From positions 992,001 through 1,056,000 of the forward strand of contig CAVTEP010000011.1 of the NCBI GenBank assembly GCA_963733915.1: a DNA stretch of 64,000 bases. Reading direction: 5' to 3'. Below, one piece after another: positions 7,527 through 23,640 of the stretch; positions within the stretch are counted from its first letter, which is position 1; every line of letters starts with the position of its first letter. The position numbers and the translations under genes are program-made. The notes beneath the pieces are model-generated. The model was not told the DNA's origin. It saw nothing but the letters and a program-made list of their open reading frames with translations, and did no database searches. The stretch is from Sulfomarinibacter sp963733915. GTDB lineage: Bacteria > Acidobacteriota > Thermoanaerobaculia > Thermoanaerobaculales > Sulfomarinibacteraceae.

Positions 7527-8822
7527 CTACTTCGAAGCACTCGTCCATGTCGGCGAATGATTCTTGCCTTCGCGGGTGAGCTGGTGTGGCACACCATCGG
7601 CATCGGTGACAAAGATCTGCGTGGATCCGGTGCGGTCCGACGCGAACGCCAGCATCGAGCCGTCGGGCGAGAAGCAGGGCGACTCGTTGTTACCGGGGCC
7701 CGGAATCACCCGTTGCTCGCCGGTGATGATGTCGATTGTGGCGATTTGAAACCGGTTGCCGACCTTGGTCGTGCAGGCCAGACGGGTGCCGTCGTCAGCC
7801 CAGGCCGCCTCGTCGTGAAACCCGCCGTCGAAGGTGAGACGGCGCACATTGGAGCCGTCTGCGTCCATGAGATAGATCTGCGGGCTGCCGGTTCGGGTCG
7901 ATGTAAAGGCGATCTGCCGGCCGTTTGGCGCCCACGCGGGCTGGGTGTCGATGCCGCGGGCTGAGGTCAGCCGTTGCGGCGTCCCACCCTCGACCGAGAT
8001 GGCAAAGATGTCGGTATTGCCATCGGTGCTGGAGGCGAAGACGACTCTCTTGCCATCGGGGGAGAATGAGGCCGACGAGTTGACGCCGCCCTTGTCGTAG
8101 AGGAGGCGAAGGTACCCCTCCTGTGGAGTCAGCACGAAGAGCGCCGGCGTACCTCGGAGGAACGAGGTGAAGACCATCTGCCGGCCGTCGGGTGACCATG
8201 CTGGGGCCAGCGCGATAGCGCCATGTTTTGTCAGCTGCCTGGGGTTGTCGCCGTCCCAGTCCATAACCCAGATTTCGGGCCCGCCGGCGCGGTCCGAAAT
8301 GAAACCGATACGCGAAAGGAAGGGCCCGGGTCTCCCGGTGAAGACCTGGACGATGTCGTTGGCCAGGGTGTGAGCGACGACCGGCGAGGCCGTGATGCCG
8401 GCCCGGTACCGCTTGGCAAACGCGAACTCGCCCGACACCAGATCCACGAGTCGGGCCTCGACCACGAGCTGACCACCGGCGCGAACCACGGTGCCGGTCA
8501 GGAGAAACTGAGCGCCGATCGCCCGCCACCTCTGATTGAGAACCTCGGGCCGGGGATCGTCCTCGACGAGCGCGTAGAGCTTCTGCTCGACCACGGCGAT
8601 CGGCGCGGCCGCGGCAAGGTCGTTGTCGAGCGTTTCCTGAAATCCTCTCGCCGCCTCGGCGGGCGTCCCGGGCAGCACCATCAGGGGCGGCGCAGCCACC
8701 GCAACCCGGCGCAAGCCGGGCTGGGTGATCTCGAGGTACAGCTCGTCCTGGGCGTTTGCGGGTCCGGCGGTGAGGCCGAGGATCGCAGTGCAGATCATCA
8801 GGAGCTGGGAAAGACGATTCAT
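7527..8822 (-). CDS. tolB: Tol-Pal system protein TolB
   Basis: TolB is the periplasmic beta-propeller of the Tol-Pal envelope system. The protein has a signal peptide ending near ANAQDELYLEI, an N-terminal domain (about 25-165), and a six-blade propeller. Repeats such as RIGFISDRAGGPEIWVMDWDG, PAWSPDGRQMVFTS, ASFSPDGKRVVFAS and PAWAPNGRQIAFTS are visible. At 431 residues the length matches the family. It follows the tonB/tolA-like, exbD/tolR and exbB/tolQ genes, as in classical tol operons, but no pal follows; a repeat region and the zinc-ribbon gene lie downstream. Confidence 0.93.
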   Translation of the reverse strand: MNRLSQLLMICTAILGLTAGPANAQDELYLEITQPGLRRVAVAAPPLMVLPGTPAEAARGFQETLDNDLAAAAPIAVVEQKLYALVEDDPRPEVLNQRWRAIGAQFLLTGTVVRAGGQLVVEARLVDLVSGEFAFAKRYRAGITASPVVAHTLANDIVQVFTGRPGPFLSRIGFISDRAGGPEIWVMDWDGDNPRQLTKHGAIALAPAWSPDGRQMVFTSFLRGTPALFVLTPQEGYLRLLYDKGGVNSSASFSPDGKRVVFASSTDGNTDIFAISVEGGTPQRLTSARGIDTQPAWAPNGRQIAFTSTRTGSPQIYLMDADGSNVRRLTFDGGFHDEAAWADDGTRLACTTKVGNRFQIATIDIITGEQRVIPGPGNNESPCFSPDGSMLAFASDRTGSTQIFVTDADGVPHQLTREGKNHSPTWTSASK

Positions 8823-8825
8823 GTA

Positions 8826-9557
8826 TTACTCCGAAAAGCTCAGGTGGACGGTCAGACTCGGCTTGCCGTAGGCCGGCGGCAACGGCGGCAGCGGGTTTGC
8901 AGCATAGATGGCGCGCATGGCGGCGCGGTCGAAGCTCGGAATACCGGAGCTTTCCTCGAGGCGGATCCCCTCGAGCCGGCCGTCCTTGAGGATCACGAAG
9001 CCGACCCGGGCGCGGGCGCCGGATGCCACCGCCGGCTTGTACCATCGGGACTCGATGAGCGCCAACATGCGCTCGATGTAATAGGTGAAATGGAAGTCGG
9101 CGGGGATGCCGGCCGTGCCACCGCCGGCACTCTCGCCCACCGACAGGCCTCCACCACCACCCGCGGGAGCCGGGGGGGGCGTGGGGGCCGGGGTCGCCTT
9201 CGAGTCGGCGGCGCGCATGGCGTCCTCGCTGGCCCTCGGCACTTCGGGTACGTCGGGCGGCGCGGTCGCCACGACGGCCGGCTTCGGGACAGCGGTCGCC
9301 GGCACTTTCGTGGGTTGCGGGATCGCCGTGGCAGGCCGTTCGGGTTGTCGGGAGGGGGGTCGCCGATCAGGCGTCTGGGGCCTGACCAGCTTGACCGACA
9401 CCACCGGCAGCTGGACCGGTCGAGACGCGGCCCGCCGACCCACCAGGTACGTGGCGGCCGCGAGCCCGGCGTGGAGCGTCACCGCCAGGAACACCCACGG
9501 AAGCAGCCGGGGTCGGGCTCGCTCCCGGTCAACGAGAACCCTGGTGACCGGATCCAA
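8826..9557 (-). CDS. TonB/TolA-like envelope energy transducer
   Basis: The 243-residue protein has one N-terminal transmembrane segment (LLPWVFLAVTLHAGLAAATYLV, about 19-40) after a basic cytoplasmic start. A Pro/Ala/Thr-rich periplasmic linker spans about 60-140. A C-terminal TonB-like domain contains WYKPAVASGARARVGFVILKDGRLEGIRLEESSG and ends with YGKPSLTVHLSFSE. Adjacency to tolB and exbBD-type genes favours a TolA role. Four bases separate its stop from the tolB start; the exbD stop directly precedes its start. Confidence 0.85.
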   Translation of the reverse strand: MDPVTRVLVDRERARPRLLPWVFLAVTLHAGLAAATYLVGRRAASRPVQLPVVSVKLVRPQTPDRRPPSRQPERPATAIPQPTKVPATAVPKPAVVATAPPDVPEVPRASEDAMRAADSKATPAPTPPPAPAGGGGGLSVGESAGGGTAGIPADFHFTYYIERMLALIESRWYKPAVASGARARVGFVILKDGRLEGIRLEESSGIPSFDRAAMRAIYAANPLPPLPPAYGKPSLTVHLSFSE

Positions 9558-9971
9558 TCAACCTCCCCCCTCGGGGTGGGTGACCATGCCTACCTGTTCG
9601 ACCCCGACCTGGTCGAGTACCGCCAGAACGCGTATGACAAATCCGTAGGGTAGGTTCTCGTCGGCCTTGAGGTAGACCGGCCGCGGGCTGCCCGCGAGGA
9701 GAGATCCGAGGCGGTCCGCGAGCAGCTTGAGGTGGACGGGTTCATCGCCGAGCAGAATGATCTGGTCCGAGGTCAGGGTCAGGATCACCGGCTCGTCGCT
9801 GTCGGCGTTAAGAGCCGGGGCGTTCTGCTTCGGGAGATTGACCTTGAGCCCCTGGACGAGCATGGGAGCGGTGATGATGAAGATGATGAGCAGGACCAGC
9901 ATGACGTCCACCAAAGGAGTCACGTTGATCTCTGCCAGTTGATCCAGATCTTCGGTGACTTTCCCGGCCAT
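9558..9971 (-). CDS. ExbD/TolR family biopolymer transport protein
   Basis: The 137-residue protein has the ExbD/TolR signature INVTPLVDVMLVLLIIFIITAPML, with the conserved Asp in the single transmembrane helix (about 15-38). The periplasmic domain includes PVYLKADENLPYGFVIRVLAVLDQVGVEQVGMVT. With the ExbB/TolQ protein it forms the proton-driven motor that powers the TonB/TolA partner. It is separated from the ExbB gene by a repeat palindrome. Confidence 0.93.
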   Translation of the reverse strand: MAGKVTEDLDQLAEINVTPLVDVMLVLLIIFIITAPMLVQGLKVNLPKQNAPALNADSDEPVILTLTSDQIILLGDEPVHLKLLADRLGSLLAGSPRPVYLKADENLPYGFVIRVLAVLDQVGVEQVGMVTHPEGGG

Positions 9972-9989
9972 CGTCGCTTACCACCGTCC

Positions 9990-10104
9990 AATTTCGGATT
10001 TCGGATTTCGGATTTCGAATTCACCCATGCCTCGCCTCGCTGCAATCCTTCCGGGAGGGCTGGGCGAAATAATCCGAAATTCGAAATTCGAAATTCGAAA
10101 TTCA
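9990..10104. repeat. Intergenic palindrome of GGATTTC/GAAATTC-type repeats
   Basis: Left arm of GGATTTC units (9992-10021), right arm of GAAATTC units (10074-10103) in inverted orientation, centre of about 50 bases. It sits inside the tol operon between the exbB- and exbD-type genes, so it should be transcribed and could fold as a long hairpin. Confidence 0.7.
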
Positions 10105-10788
10105 TCAGGTGAAGTTCCTCTCCACCAGGTTGAGCAACTCGAGCCCGAAATCCTCCATCCTCCGCCGCATGATCCGCACCTTGGCGAGGAGGTGGTTGTA
10201 GGCGACCACCGCCGGAATCGCTGCCAGGAGCCCGGCGGCGGTGTTGACCAGGGCCTCGGCGATGCCAGGGGCGACGGTGACGATGGAGGTCGAGCCGGTG
10301 GCACCGATGGCGTGGAAAGTGTTCATGATCCCCCACACGGTCCCGAAGAGGCCGATGAAGGGGGTCGCGCTGGCGGTGGTGGCGAGCATCGGCAGCGCTC
10401 GCTGGAGCCGCTCCGTTTCGGCTCCCATCGCACGTTCGAGGGCGCGCTCGATTCCGTCGAGGCTCTTGAGCTTGAGTTGTTCGCCGGTCACGGTGCTGCG
10501 TTTGACGGTTCGAATCTGCGCCTCGAGCTCGGTATAGCCGGCCTGGAACATGCCCGCCAACGGCGACGATCGATATTTGGGGGCCGCAGCGGCTGCCTCA
10601 TTGAGTCGGGAAGCCTCGCGAAAGACCTTGAGGAAACGTTCCGAGGCGCGGCGGGCCGCACCGAGCTCGCGCCACTTGCCGAGGATTACCGACCACGAGG
10701 CGAGGGAGAAAATGATCAGGATGACGAGGACAACCTTGGCCACCCAGCCGGTCTGCAAGAAAAATTTGACGATTTCCACGGTCGGCAT
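10105..10788 (-). CDS. MotA/TolQ/ExbB proton channel family protein
   Basis: The 227-residue protein has three hydrophobic segments. The conserved channel region is LPMLATTASATPFIGLFGTVWGIMNTFHAIG, then ATGSTSIVTVAPGIAEALVNTAAGLLAAIPAVVAYN. This is the TolQ/ExbB pattern. The start at MPTVEIVKFF (10788) fits the family; the upstream in-frame ATG at 10878 would run into the region before tRNA-Phe. First gene of the tolQ-tolR-tolA-tolB-like operon. Confidence 0.92.
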   Translation of the reverse strand: MPTVEIVKFFLQTGWVAKVVLVILIIFSLASWSVILGKWRELGAARRASERFLKVFREASRLNEAAAAAPKYRSSPLAGMFQAGYTELEAQIRTVKRSTVTGEQLKLKSLDGIERALERAMGAETERLQRALPMLATTASATPFIGLFGTVWGIMNTFHAIGATGSTSIVTVAPGIAEALVNTAAGLLAAIPAVVAYNHLLAKVRIMRRRMEDFGLELLNLVERNFT

Positions 10789-10911
10789 TGTATGCGATTC
10801 ACGAAATTCTGCGCAGCGTGCGAGTCGATCGACGTGACGCGGGACACCTCGTCGCTCCCATACGCATTTGACACTCAATGGGCCCTGAGCTATAACGCTC
10901 CAACCTGGTGT

Positions 10912-10987
<76 letters not shown>

Positions 10988-11035
10988 CAGCAATTCGCCG
11001 CGGGGCTTTTCCGAGAGCCCCGCGGCGAATTGCTG
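10988..11035 (+). terminator. Strong hairpin after tRNA-Phe
   Basis: A perfect 20-bp inverted repeat (10988-11007 with 11016-11035) encloses an 8-base loop immediately after the tRNA CCA. No T-run follows, so it may serve as a processing or factor-aided termination structure. Its GCAATTCGC outer arm recurs in the hairpin at 39056-39076. Confidence 0.65.
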
Positions 11036-11337
11036 TTGAAGATTGGTGACAGAAACTCTGTAGGCGGGGGCTTCAGCCCCCGCGAAGGCAGCAGGACGTG
11101 CGTGCGCGGGCCGCCCACCCGTCCGCTCGGATACCGGGGCCCGAACTCACCCAAGACGAGAAACACCTGCCCCCAAAGCCATTGGCCAATTTGAGGATGT
11201 TTGTGGGGCAGCCGTCTCGGCTGCCGGGTGGGTGGGTGGTAATTCCGAATCCAGAAATCCGCAATGGGCGGGTGGGTGGGAATTCCTCATTCCCAATTCC
11301 TCATTCCTCATTCTTTCGACTTCGCTATCATCACCCT
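11036..11337. repeat. Gene-free gap with hairpins and AATTCC-type repeats
   Basis: No gene is seen. It holds a GGCGGGGGCTTCAGCCCCCGC hairpin at about 11063, a GGCAGCCGTCTCGGCTGCC hairpin at about 11204, GGGTGGGTGG tracts, and ATTCC(G/T)-type repeats (11238-11316) before purN. A TATCAT hexamer lies six bases before the purN ATG. Confidence 0.6.
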
Positions 11338-11946
11338 ATGGCGCTCACCAGGCTCGGCATCCTCATCTCCGGCACCGGCTCGAACATGAAGTCGATTGTC
11401 GCCGCTTGCGAGGCGGGCGAGGTGCCGGCCGAGGTTGCGATCGTCATCTCCAACCGGGCCGATGCCCCGGGCATCGAATGGGCGGCCGAGCACGGTCTGG
11501 CGACGGCCGTTCTCTCGCACACGAAATACCCCGACCGAGAGGCCCACGACCGGGTGGTGGTCGAACGGCTCAAGGCAACCGCTGTGGATTGGGTCTGCCT
11601 CGCGGGTTATATGCGGATGTTGTCGGCGTTTTTCGTTGGCGCGTTTCCGAACCGCATCCTCAATATTCATCCGGCGCTGCTGCCATCTTTTCCGGGGCTG
11701 CACGGGCAGCGCCAGGCCTTCGAGCATGGGGTCAAGGTTACGGGCTGTACGGTTCACCTGGTCGACGTCGAGCTTGACCACGGACCGATCGTGATCCAAC
11801 GAGCGGTACCGGTGCGCGACGACGACGACGAGGACCGTCTTGCAGCCCGTATCCTCAGCGAGGAGCACATCGCCTATCCGGAGGCGATCCGCGCGCTGTT
11901 GATCAGACCTTGGCGAATCAGTGCACGCCGGGTCGTTTTTGGTTGA
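11338..11946 (+). CDS. purN: Phosphoribosylglycinamide formyltransferase PurN
   Basis: PurN transfers the formyl group from 10-formyl-THF to GAR in purine synthesis. The 202-residue protein has the N-terminal nucleotide-binding motif LGILISGTGSNMKSIV, the AGYMRMLSAFF segment, and the catalytic ILNIHPALLPSFPGLHGQ (Asn and His), followed by TGCTVHLVDVELDHGPIVIQ containing the catalytic Asp. Length is typical. There is no Shine-Dalgarno near the ATG; a TATCAT hexamer six bases upstream may be a -10 box of a leaderless transcript. Confidence 0.95.
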   Translation: MALTRLGILISGTGSNMKSIVAACEAGEVPAEVAIVISNRADAPGIEWAAEHGLATAVLSHTKYPDREAHDRVVVERLKATAVDWVCLAGYMRMLSAFFVGAFPNRILNIHPALLPSFPGLHGQRQAFEHGVKVTGCTVHLVDVELDHGPIVIQRAVPVRDDDDEDRLAARILSEEHIAYPEAIRALLIRPWRISARRVVFG

Positions 11947-12079
11947 GGACCGGGCGCCAGCATATCTTATTAGGAACGATTCTCATTTTAGTCAGAAAAA
12001 CCCTCTAGTTGGGGGATTGTGTGTCGACGGTTTACGATCCATGATCGAAGTGCAAGGTGGAAAAGCTTCCGGGCCCCAT

Positions 12080-12103
12080 GAGTGATACCAAGCGGTATCA
12101 CTC
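12080..12103. promoter_or_regulatory. Perfect 10-bp dyad upstream of the rRNA promoters
   Basis: GAGTGATACC and GGTATCACTC are perfect inverted copies around AAGC. It lies about 230 bases before the first rRNA promoter, in a 670-base stretch without any convincing gene. It could be an operator or a short hairpin; no partner is visible. Confidence 0.4.
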
Positions 12104-12333
12104 CATTTGAAAACCAGGTTCCACGGGGGAAGGGTTTCAGGACCTCTCTACGAGGCGCCCTCCATCCTGTCGAGAGTTCCGTCCAAGACATGCCTTCCTT
12201 GCCTTGGAACTCTTCCCCCATCTTTTTATTTTCCCCTCGAGCTTCGGGTCCGTTTTCTGCTCGCCTGGCTGAGGTGAGCAACGGGTGTCTCCGGACCGTT
12301 GGCATCCTCTTCGAAAAAGATCGCTCGAGGGGC

Positions 12334-12362
12334 TTGACAGTCGATGCCGGCTTCCGTATGGT
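12334..12362 (+). promoter_or_regulatory. rRNA promoter P1
   Basis: TTGACA (12334-12339), a 17-base spacer, and TATGGT (12357-12362). Consensus -35 and ideal spacing upstream of 16S. Confidence 0.7.
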
Positions 12363-12420
12363 TGCGCTCCCCACGGTGGTAGGGGAGGCTGATCGGACGC
12401 AGTCAAGACATCGAAAATGC

Positions 12421-12449
12421 TTGACAGCGAGACCCGAGTGTCCTAGATT
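12421..12449 (+). promoter_or_regulatory. rRNA promoter P2
   Basis: TTGACA (12421-12426), a 17-base spacer, and TAGATT (12444-12449). Together with P1 it forms a tandem promoter pair 87 bases apart, a common rRNA-operon arrangement. Confidence 0.7.
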
Positions 12450-12468
12450 GATAAGCCCGCCACGGGTC

Positions 12469-12494
12469 AAGGCTCTTTGAAAACTGGATCGAGA
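12469..12494 (+). promoter_or_regulatory. 16S rRNA processing stem, left arm
   Basis: The 26 bases are perfectly complementary to 14236-14261 beyond the 16S 3' end. The two arms would close a long stem around 16S, the usual RNase III substrate. Confidence 0.75.
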
Positions 12495-12619
12495 GAAACC
12501 AACGGACCTCTGTCATTTGGTCTTTTGACCGAGCGACGGAAAAACTATGAGAATTCGAATACAGAGAACTCTCGAACAGAAAATGACCGCTGCGTTTTGA
12601 ACGCGGCGATCGATACTTT

Positions 12620-14179
<1,560 letters not shown>

Positions 14180-14277
14180 CTAACGGAAATTGGTTGCCGG
14201 ATGACGGCAACCGCACCGAGGTCGACCCGTTGGCATCTCGATCCAGTTTTCAAAGAGCCTTCCGAGGTTCTTTGCAA

Positions 14278-14354
<77 letters not shown>

Positions 14355-14370
14355 ATCTTCCCGGCGCTTA

Positions 14371-14446
<76 letters not shown>

Positions 14447-14601
14447 ATCGCAGGATCTCGTGAGATCACGTCTGACGAGATCCTGTGCGATCTTCGATGA
14501 TCTTTGACAACTGAAATCGAGTCAAAACGTCAAGCACGAGATGTGACTACAACATCACGTGTTTAGCAAACGCTGAAAAAATAAGTAACTCAAGTTTGTG
14601 T

Positions 14602-17621
<3,020 letters not shown>

Positions 17622-17684
17622 ACATTATTGTTACTTTTTGTAGCGTTTGCACTGACGCGAATCTCGGTTTTGGTTGTAGTTTTT

Positions 17685-17801
17685 TCCGGTGGCCATACCG
17701 TGGGGGAAACGCCCGATCCCATTCCGAACTCGGAAGCTAAGCCCCTCAGGGCCGATGGTACTGCGTCCCAGAGGCGTGGGAGAGTAGGTCGCCGCCGGGA
17801 A
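17685..17801 (+). rRNA. 5S ribosomal RNA
   Basis: The ends TTCCGGTGGC and GCCGCCGGGAA pair, and the interior contains CCCGATCCCATTCCGAACTC and GGGAGAGTAGGTCGCCGCC, typical of 5S. About 117 bases. Confidence 0.93.
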
Positions 17802-17813
17802 GTTTTGTGAGAG

Positions 17814-17847
17814 AAACGCCCCGCGATTTTCGCGGGGCGTTTTTTGC
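17814..17847 (+). terminator. Rho-independent terminator of the rRNA operon
   Basis: AACGCCCCGCGA and TCGCGGGGCGTT form a 12-bp stem with a two-base loop, followed by TTTT. Confidence 0.9.
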
Positions 17848-17925
17848 GTGCCCGTCTCCGTTTCCGTCTCCGAGGTGGTCCATCGTCCCATCGGACTCGG
17901 AAACGGAGACGGCACGGGCTCGGGA
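17848..17925. repeat. Intergenic palindrome of GTCTCCGTTTCC-type repeats
   Basis: Left arm CCCGTCTCCGTTTCCGTCTCC, right arm GGAAACGGAGACGGCACGGG, in inverted orientation with about 30 bases between them. Same unit as at 7411-7519. Confidence 0.7.
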
Positions 17926-18029
17926 CAATACGCAGATGATGATTGATTTGTCACGCCGGTTTGCTTGATGACGTCGTTGCCGAGGGAGGGTAATATGAAG
18001 GCCCCCTTTCCGGGGAGAGAGGATGCAAC

Positions 18030-19463
18030 ATGCGTCACGCCGGAATCATTCTTCTTTCGATTTTTGCCACCGCGGTGCTGATGGCGCCGGTCGCCTCCGC
18101 CCAACTGAGCGACGAGTACGCCGGCTGGGCGGATGGCCCTGAGGGCTTCCTGCTCACCAAGAAGGAAAAGAAGGAGTGGGACACGATAGCCTCGGATGAG
18201 GCGGCGGAGGATTTCATCAAATTGTTCTGGGCGCGCCGCAATCCCGAGCAAAACAGCTCGTTCAACGCCTTCAAGGCGGAGTTTGACGCCAAGGTTCTCT
18301 TCGCGGATCAGAACTTCGGCTTCGGTAATCGTCGCGGATCGTTGACTGATCGCGGCGAGGTGTTGATCGTCATGGGGCGCCCGGATGGCCGCCAGGTCCG
18401 TGGACCGGAACCAGCCGGCGGCGGCGCCGGGACGGCCAGCCAGGCCTCCGAGGTCTGGGTCTACGACCCCGCAAAGCTTCCCGCCGAGCTCAAGATCAAG
18501 GGCACGACTCTGTTTTTTGTCTTTAATGAAGAGAGTCTGAATTCGGGCAACTTCGTGCTCGACACTTCGAGTCGCGAGGGGATCAAATCCAAGAGCGCGC
18601 TGAGCCGAGCGCCCGATGTGTACCTCCTCCATCCCGACCTCAACCAGGTACCGCTTCCGGTCTCGGTCTCGAATGCGGTTGCGGCCTCAGCCTCGAGCCT
18701 CGCGCTCCTCAAGACTGCCGACGCCGCTTACAACGGAGTCGTTATCGTGATTGCCGAGCCTGGAGTCAGCGATGGTGTCCACCAGCCTCTCTGGGTCCAC
18801 ATGGAGCTGCCGCCGGACGCACCGCAGCTCGACCTGATTGCAGGAAAGGTGTCGGCGGCCGACGGTGACCCGGTCAGCACCTTCGAGAAGGTGGCGGTAC
18901 CGCTCGATGGCCAGAACGGCACCGCCTATCATCTCGCCTTCCCGCTCCAGGTGGGAAGCTTTTCCGTCGACATCGTTGGAGTGTCTGGCGGCGTCCCGCA
19001 GTTTACCCACAGCCTCGAGGCCGAGGTCACGACCATCACCACCGAAGGCCCGTGGATGTCGATGCTTTGGTGCGGGATCGGCGCGTCGCCGAACCCTGAC
19101 GCGAAGCTCGGCGAGCCCTTCACCTTCGGCGGCTGGCATCTGATCCCGGTGTCCGGACCCGAGCTGACCCGAGAAGCCGAGATCGCCTACTTCGGATTTC
19201 TCGTCCGGCCCGGTCTCAACGACGAAGGGGCCGTCGAGCTCGAGGTGAAGATTCGGGTCAAAAGGGATGGCAAGGCTCTCGGCCGCCCGTTCTCGGCACC
19301 GCTCGAGACATCGAAGATTTATGGCGATCTCTACATGTATGGCAACTCGATCGGCCTTTCCGGTCTCCCCGAACCCGGCCCTTACGAGCTGGAGTTCACG
19401 ATTACCGACAAGGTCTCCGAGAAATCTGTCGAGCGCAGCCTGCCCGTAGAGATCAGCGAGTAA
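18030..19463 (+). CDS. GWxTD domain-containing exported protein
   Basis: The 477-residue protein has a signal peptide (IILLSIFATAVLMAPVASAQ, cleavage near residue 24). The following GWxTD-type region reads GFLLTKKEKKEWDTI, then FIKLFWARRNPEQNSSFNAFK, FADQNFGFGNRRGSLTDRGEVLIVMGRPD. These are hallmarks of the family common in Acidobacteriota and Bacteroidota, whose function is unknown. The C-terminal half appears to be all beta and ends YELEFTITDKVSEKSVERSLPVEI. The gene stands alone after the rRNA operon. Confidence 0.85.
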   Translation: MRHAGIILLSIFATAVLMAPVASAQLSDEYAGWADGPEGFLLTKKEKKEWDTIASDEAAEDFIKLFWARRNPEQNSSFNAFKAEFDAKVLFADQNFGFGNRRGSLTDRGEVLIVMGRPDGRQVRGPEPAGGGAGTASQASEVWVYDPAKLPAELKIKGTTLFFVFNEESLNSGNFVLDTSSREGIKSKSALSRAPDVYLLHPDLNQVPLPVSVSNAVAASASSLALLKTADAAYNGVVIVIAEPGVSDGVHQPLWVHMELPPDAPQLDLIAGKVSAADGDPVSTFEKVAVPLDGQNGTAYHLAFPLQVGSFSVDIVGVSGGVPQFTHSLEAEVTTITTEGPWMSMLWCGIGASPNPDAKLGEPFTFGGWHLIPVSGPELTREAEIAYFGFLVRPGLNDEGAVELEVKIRVKRDGKALGRPFSAPLETSKIYGDLYMYGNSIGLSGLPEPGPYELEFTITDKVSEKSVERSLPVEISE

Positions 19464-19596
19464 CCCGCCTGGCTCGGCGGGTTCGTGAGCCTTGAATTGA
19501 TGATCCGCCGTCGCCTCAACGCGAAGGCGGATCGTTTTCCAACTCACGCTCGTCGCTATGCTTTCCCCGGCCGCCGGCCGGTGGGTTCGGGACCGC

Positions 19597-19686
19597 TCAG
19601 GTCGGCACGCCCAGCCTGGGTAACAGCACTCGCTGCAGCACCAGCCAGGCAGCGATGAACAACAGGATCGACAGCCAATCAGACAT
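19597..19686 (-). CDS. 29-residue single-span membrane miniprotein
   Basis: The frame encodes MSDWLSILLFIAAWLVLQR followed by VLLPRLGVPT. One hydrophobic helix (about 5-18) with a basic C-terminal flank is predicted. It is the last frame of the efflux operon, beginning three bases after the stop of the PII-like gene, on the same strand. Small membrane companions are known for RND and cation transporters, so a modulatory role is plausible. No homology was tested. Confidence 0.55.
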   Translation of the reverse strand: MSDWLSILLFIAAWLVLQRVLLPRLGVPT

Positions 19687-19689
19687 CGG

Positions 19690-19974
19690 TTACGCGACCT
19701 CCTCGACGCCCCACTGAATCATCCTCATGTCGCGCTTGCAAGCGTCGCAGTAGGCACACAGGGCCTTCTTCAGCGGTGCCACATTCTCGGCCTCGACCAC
19801 TGTAAAGAAGATCGACGAGGTCTTGGGGTGCGCTCGCGAGCCCATCCGGACGCCGGTCTTGCCGACGCCGTGGGCGTTTGGGATCTCCGAGTATCCTGTC
19901 ACACCGTTTCGCTTGAACAGCACCTCGACCTCTTCTCGGCAGTGGCTGTCGACGATGATCATCAGCAGTTTCAT
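19690..19974 (-). CDS. PII-like transporter-associated protein
   Basis: Starting at MKLLMIIVDSHC, the protein has 94 residues and resembles the small ferredoxin-like/PII-like family found beside RND efflux pumps (PG0541-type). It has Cys12 in DSHCREEVE, and a CAYCDACKRD motif near the C terminus that may bind metal. An in-frame ATG 129 bases upstream would overlap the DUF2892 gene and is less likely. Position in the operon suggests a metal- or ligand-sensing regulator of the pump. Confidence 0.65.
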   Translation of the reverse strand: MKLLMIIVDSHCREEVEVLFKRNGVTGYSEIPNAHGVGKTGVRMGSRAHPKTSSIFFTVVEAENVAPLKKALCAYCDACKRDMRMIQWGVEEVA

Positions 19975-19994
19975 GTCAGCACCCAACTCAATCC

Positions 19995-20186
19995 TCAGCT
20001 CTCCCGCAGCCCGAGCCTGCGGAAAATGGCCATCGCCGGACACCATTTGGTAAATGCGGACTGCAGCAGGTTGAGTCCGACAAAGGCCGTAAAGAGGTAC
20101 CAATAGGGACTCACCCAGTATCCGAGCGCAAGGGTCACGAGCACAACGATTCCGGCCATGGCGCGAAGGGCTTCATTGACGGTCAT
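19995..20186 (-). CDS. DUF2892 inner-membrane protein
   Basis: The 63-residue product MTVNEALRAMAGIVVLVTL... has two hydrophobic segments and the DUF2892 features (LRAMAG, SPYWYLFTAFVGLNLLQSAFTKWCP). Such proteins are often linked to rhodanese, sulfide or metal-handling genes. It sits between the RND pump and the PII-like gene. A GGAGGAGAAAATG arrangement gives a good ribosome binding site. Confidence 0.75.
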   Translation of the reverse strand: MTVNEALRAMAGIVVLVTLALGYWVSPYWYLFTAFVGLNLLQSAFTKWCPAMAIFRRLGLRES

Positions 20187-20210
20187 TTTCTCCTCCTGTT
20201 CAATTCAGTT

Positions 20211-20290
20211 TCGTCCCGTGCCGTTTCCGTCTCCGTCTCCGTGCCCGAAACGCTCAATCGGGCACTGAGGTGGATACGGGCACGGATAGG
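20211..20290. repeat. GTCTCC-type repeat inside the efflux operon
   Basis: CCGTTTCCGTCTCCGTCTCC on the left, with GGGCACTGAGGTGGATACGG on the right as a degenerate inverted arm. It separates the RND gene from the DUF2892 gene. Confidence 0.55.
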
Positions 20291-20295
20291 GGTTT

Positions 20296-23636
<3,341 letters not shown>

Positions 23637-23640
<4 letters not shown>

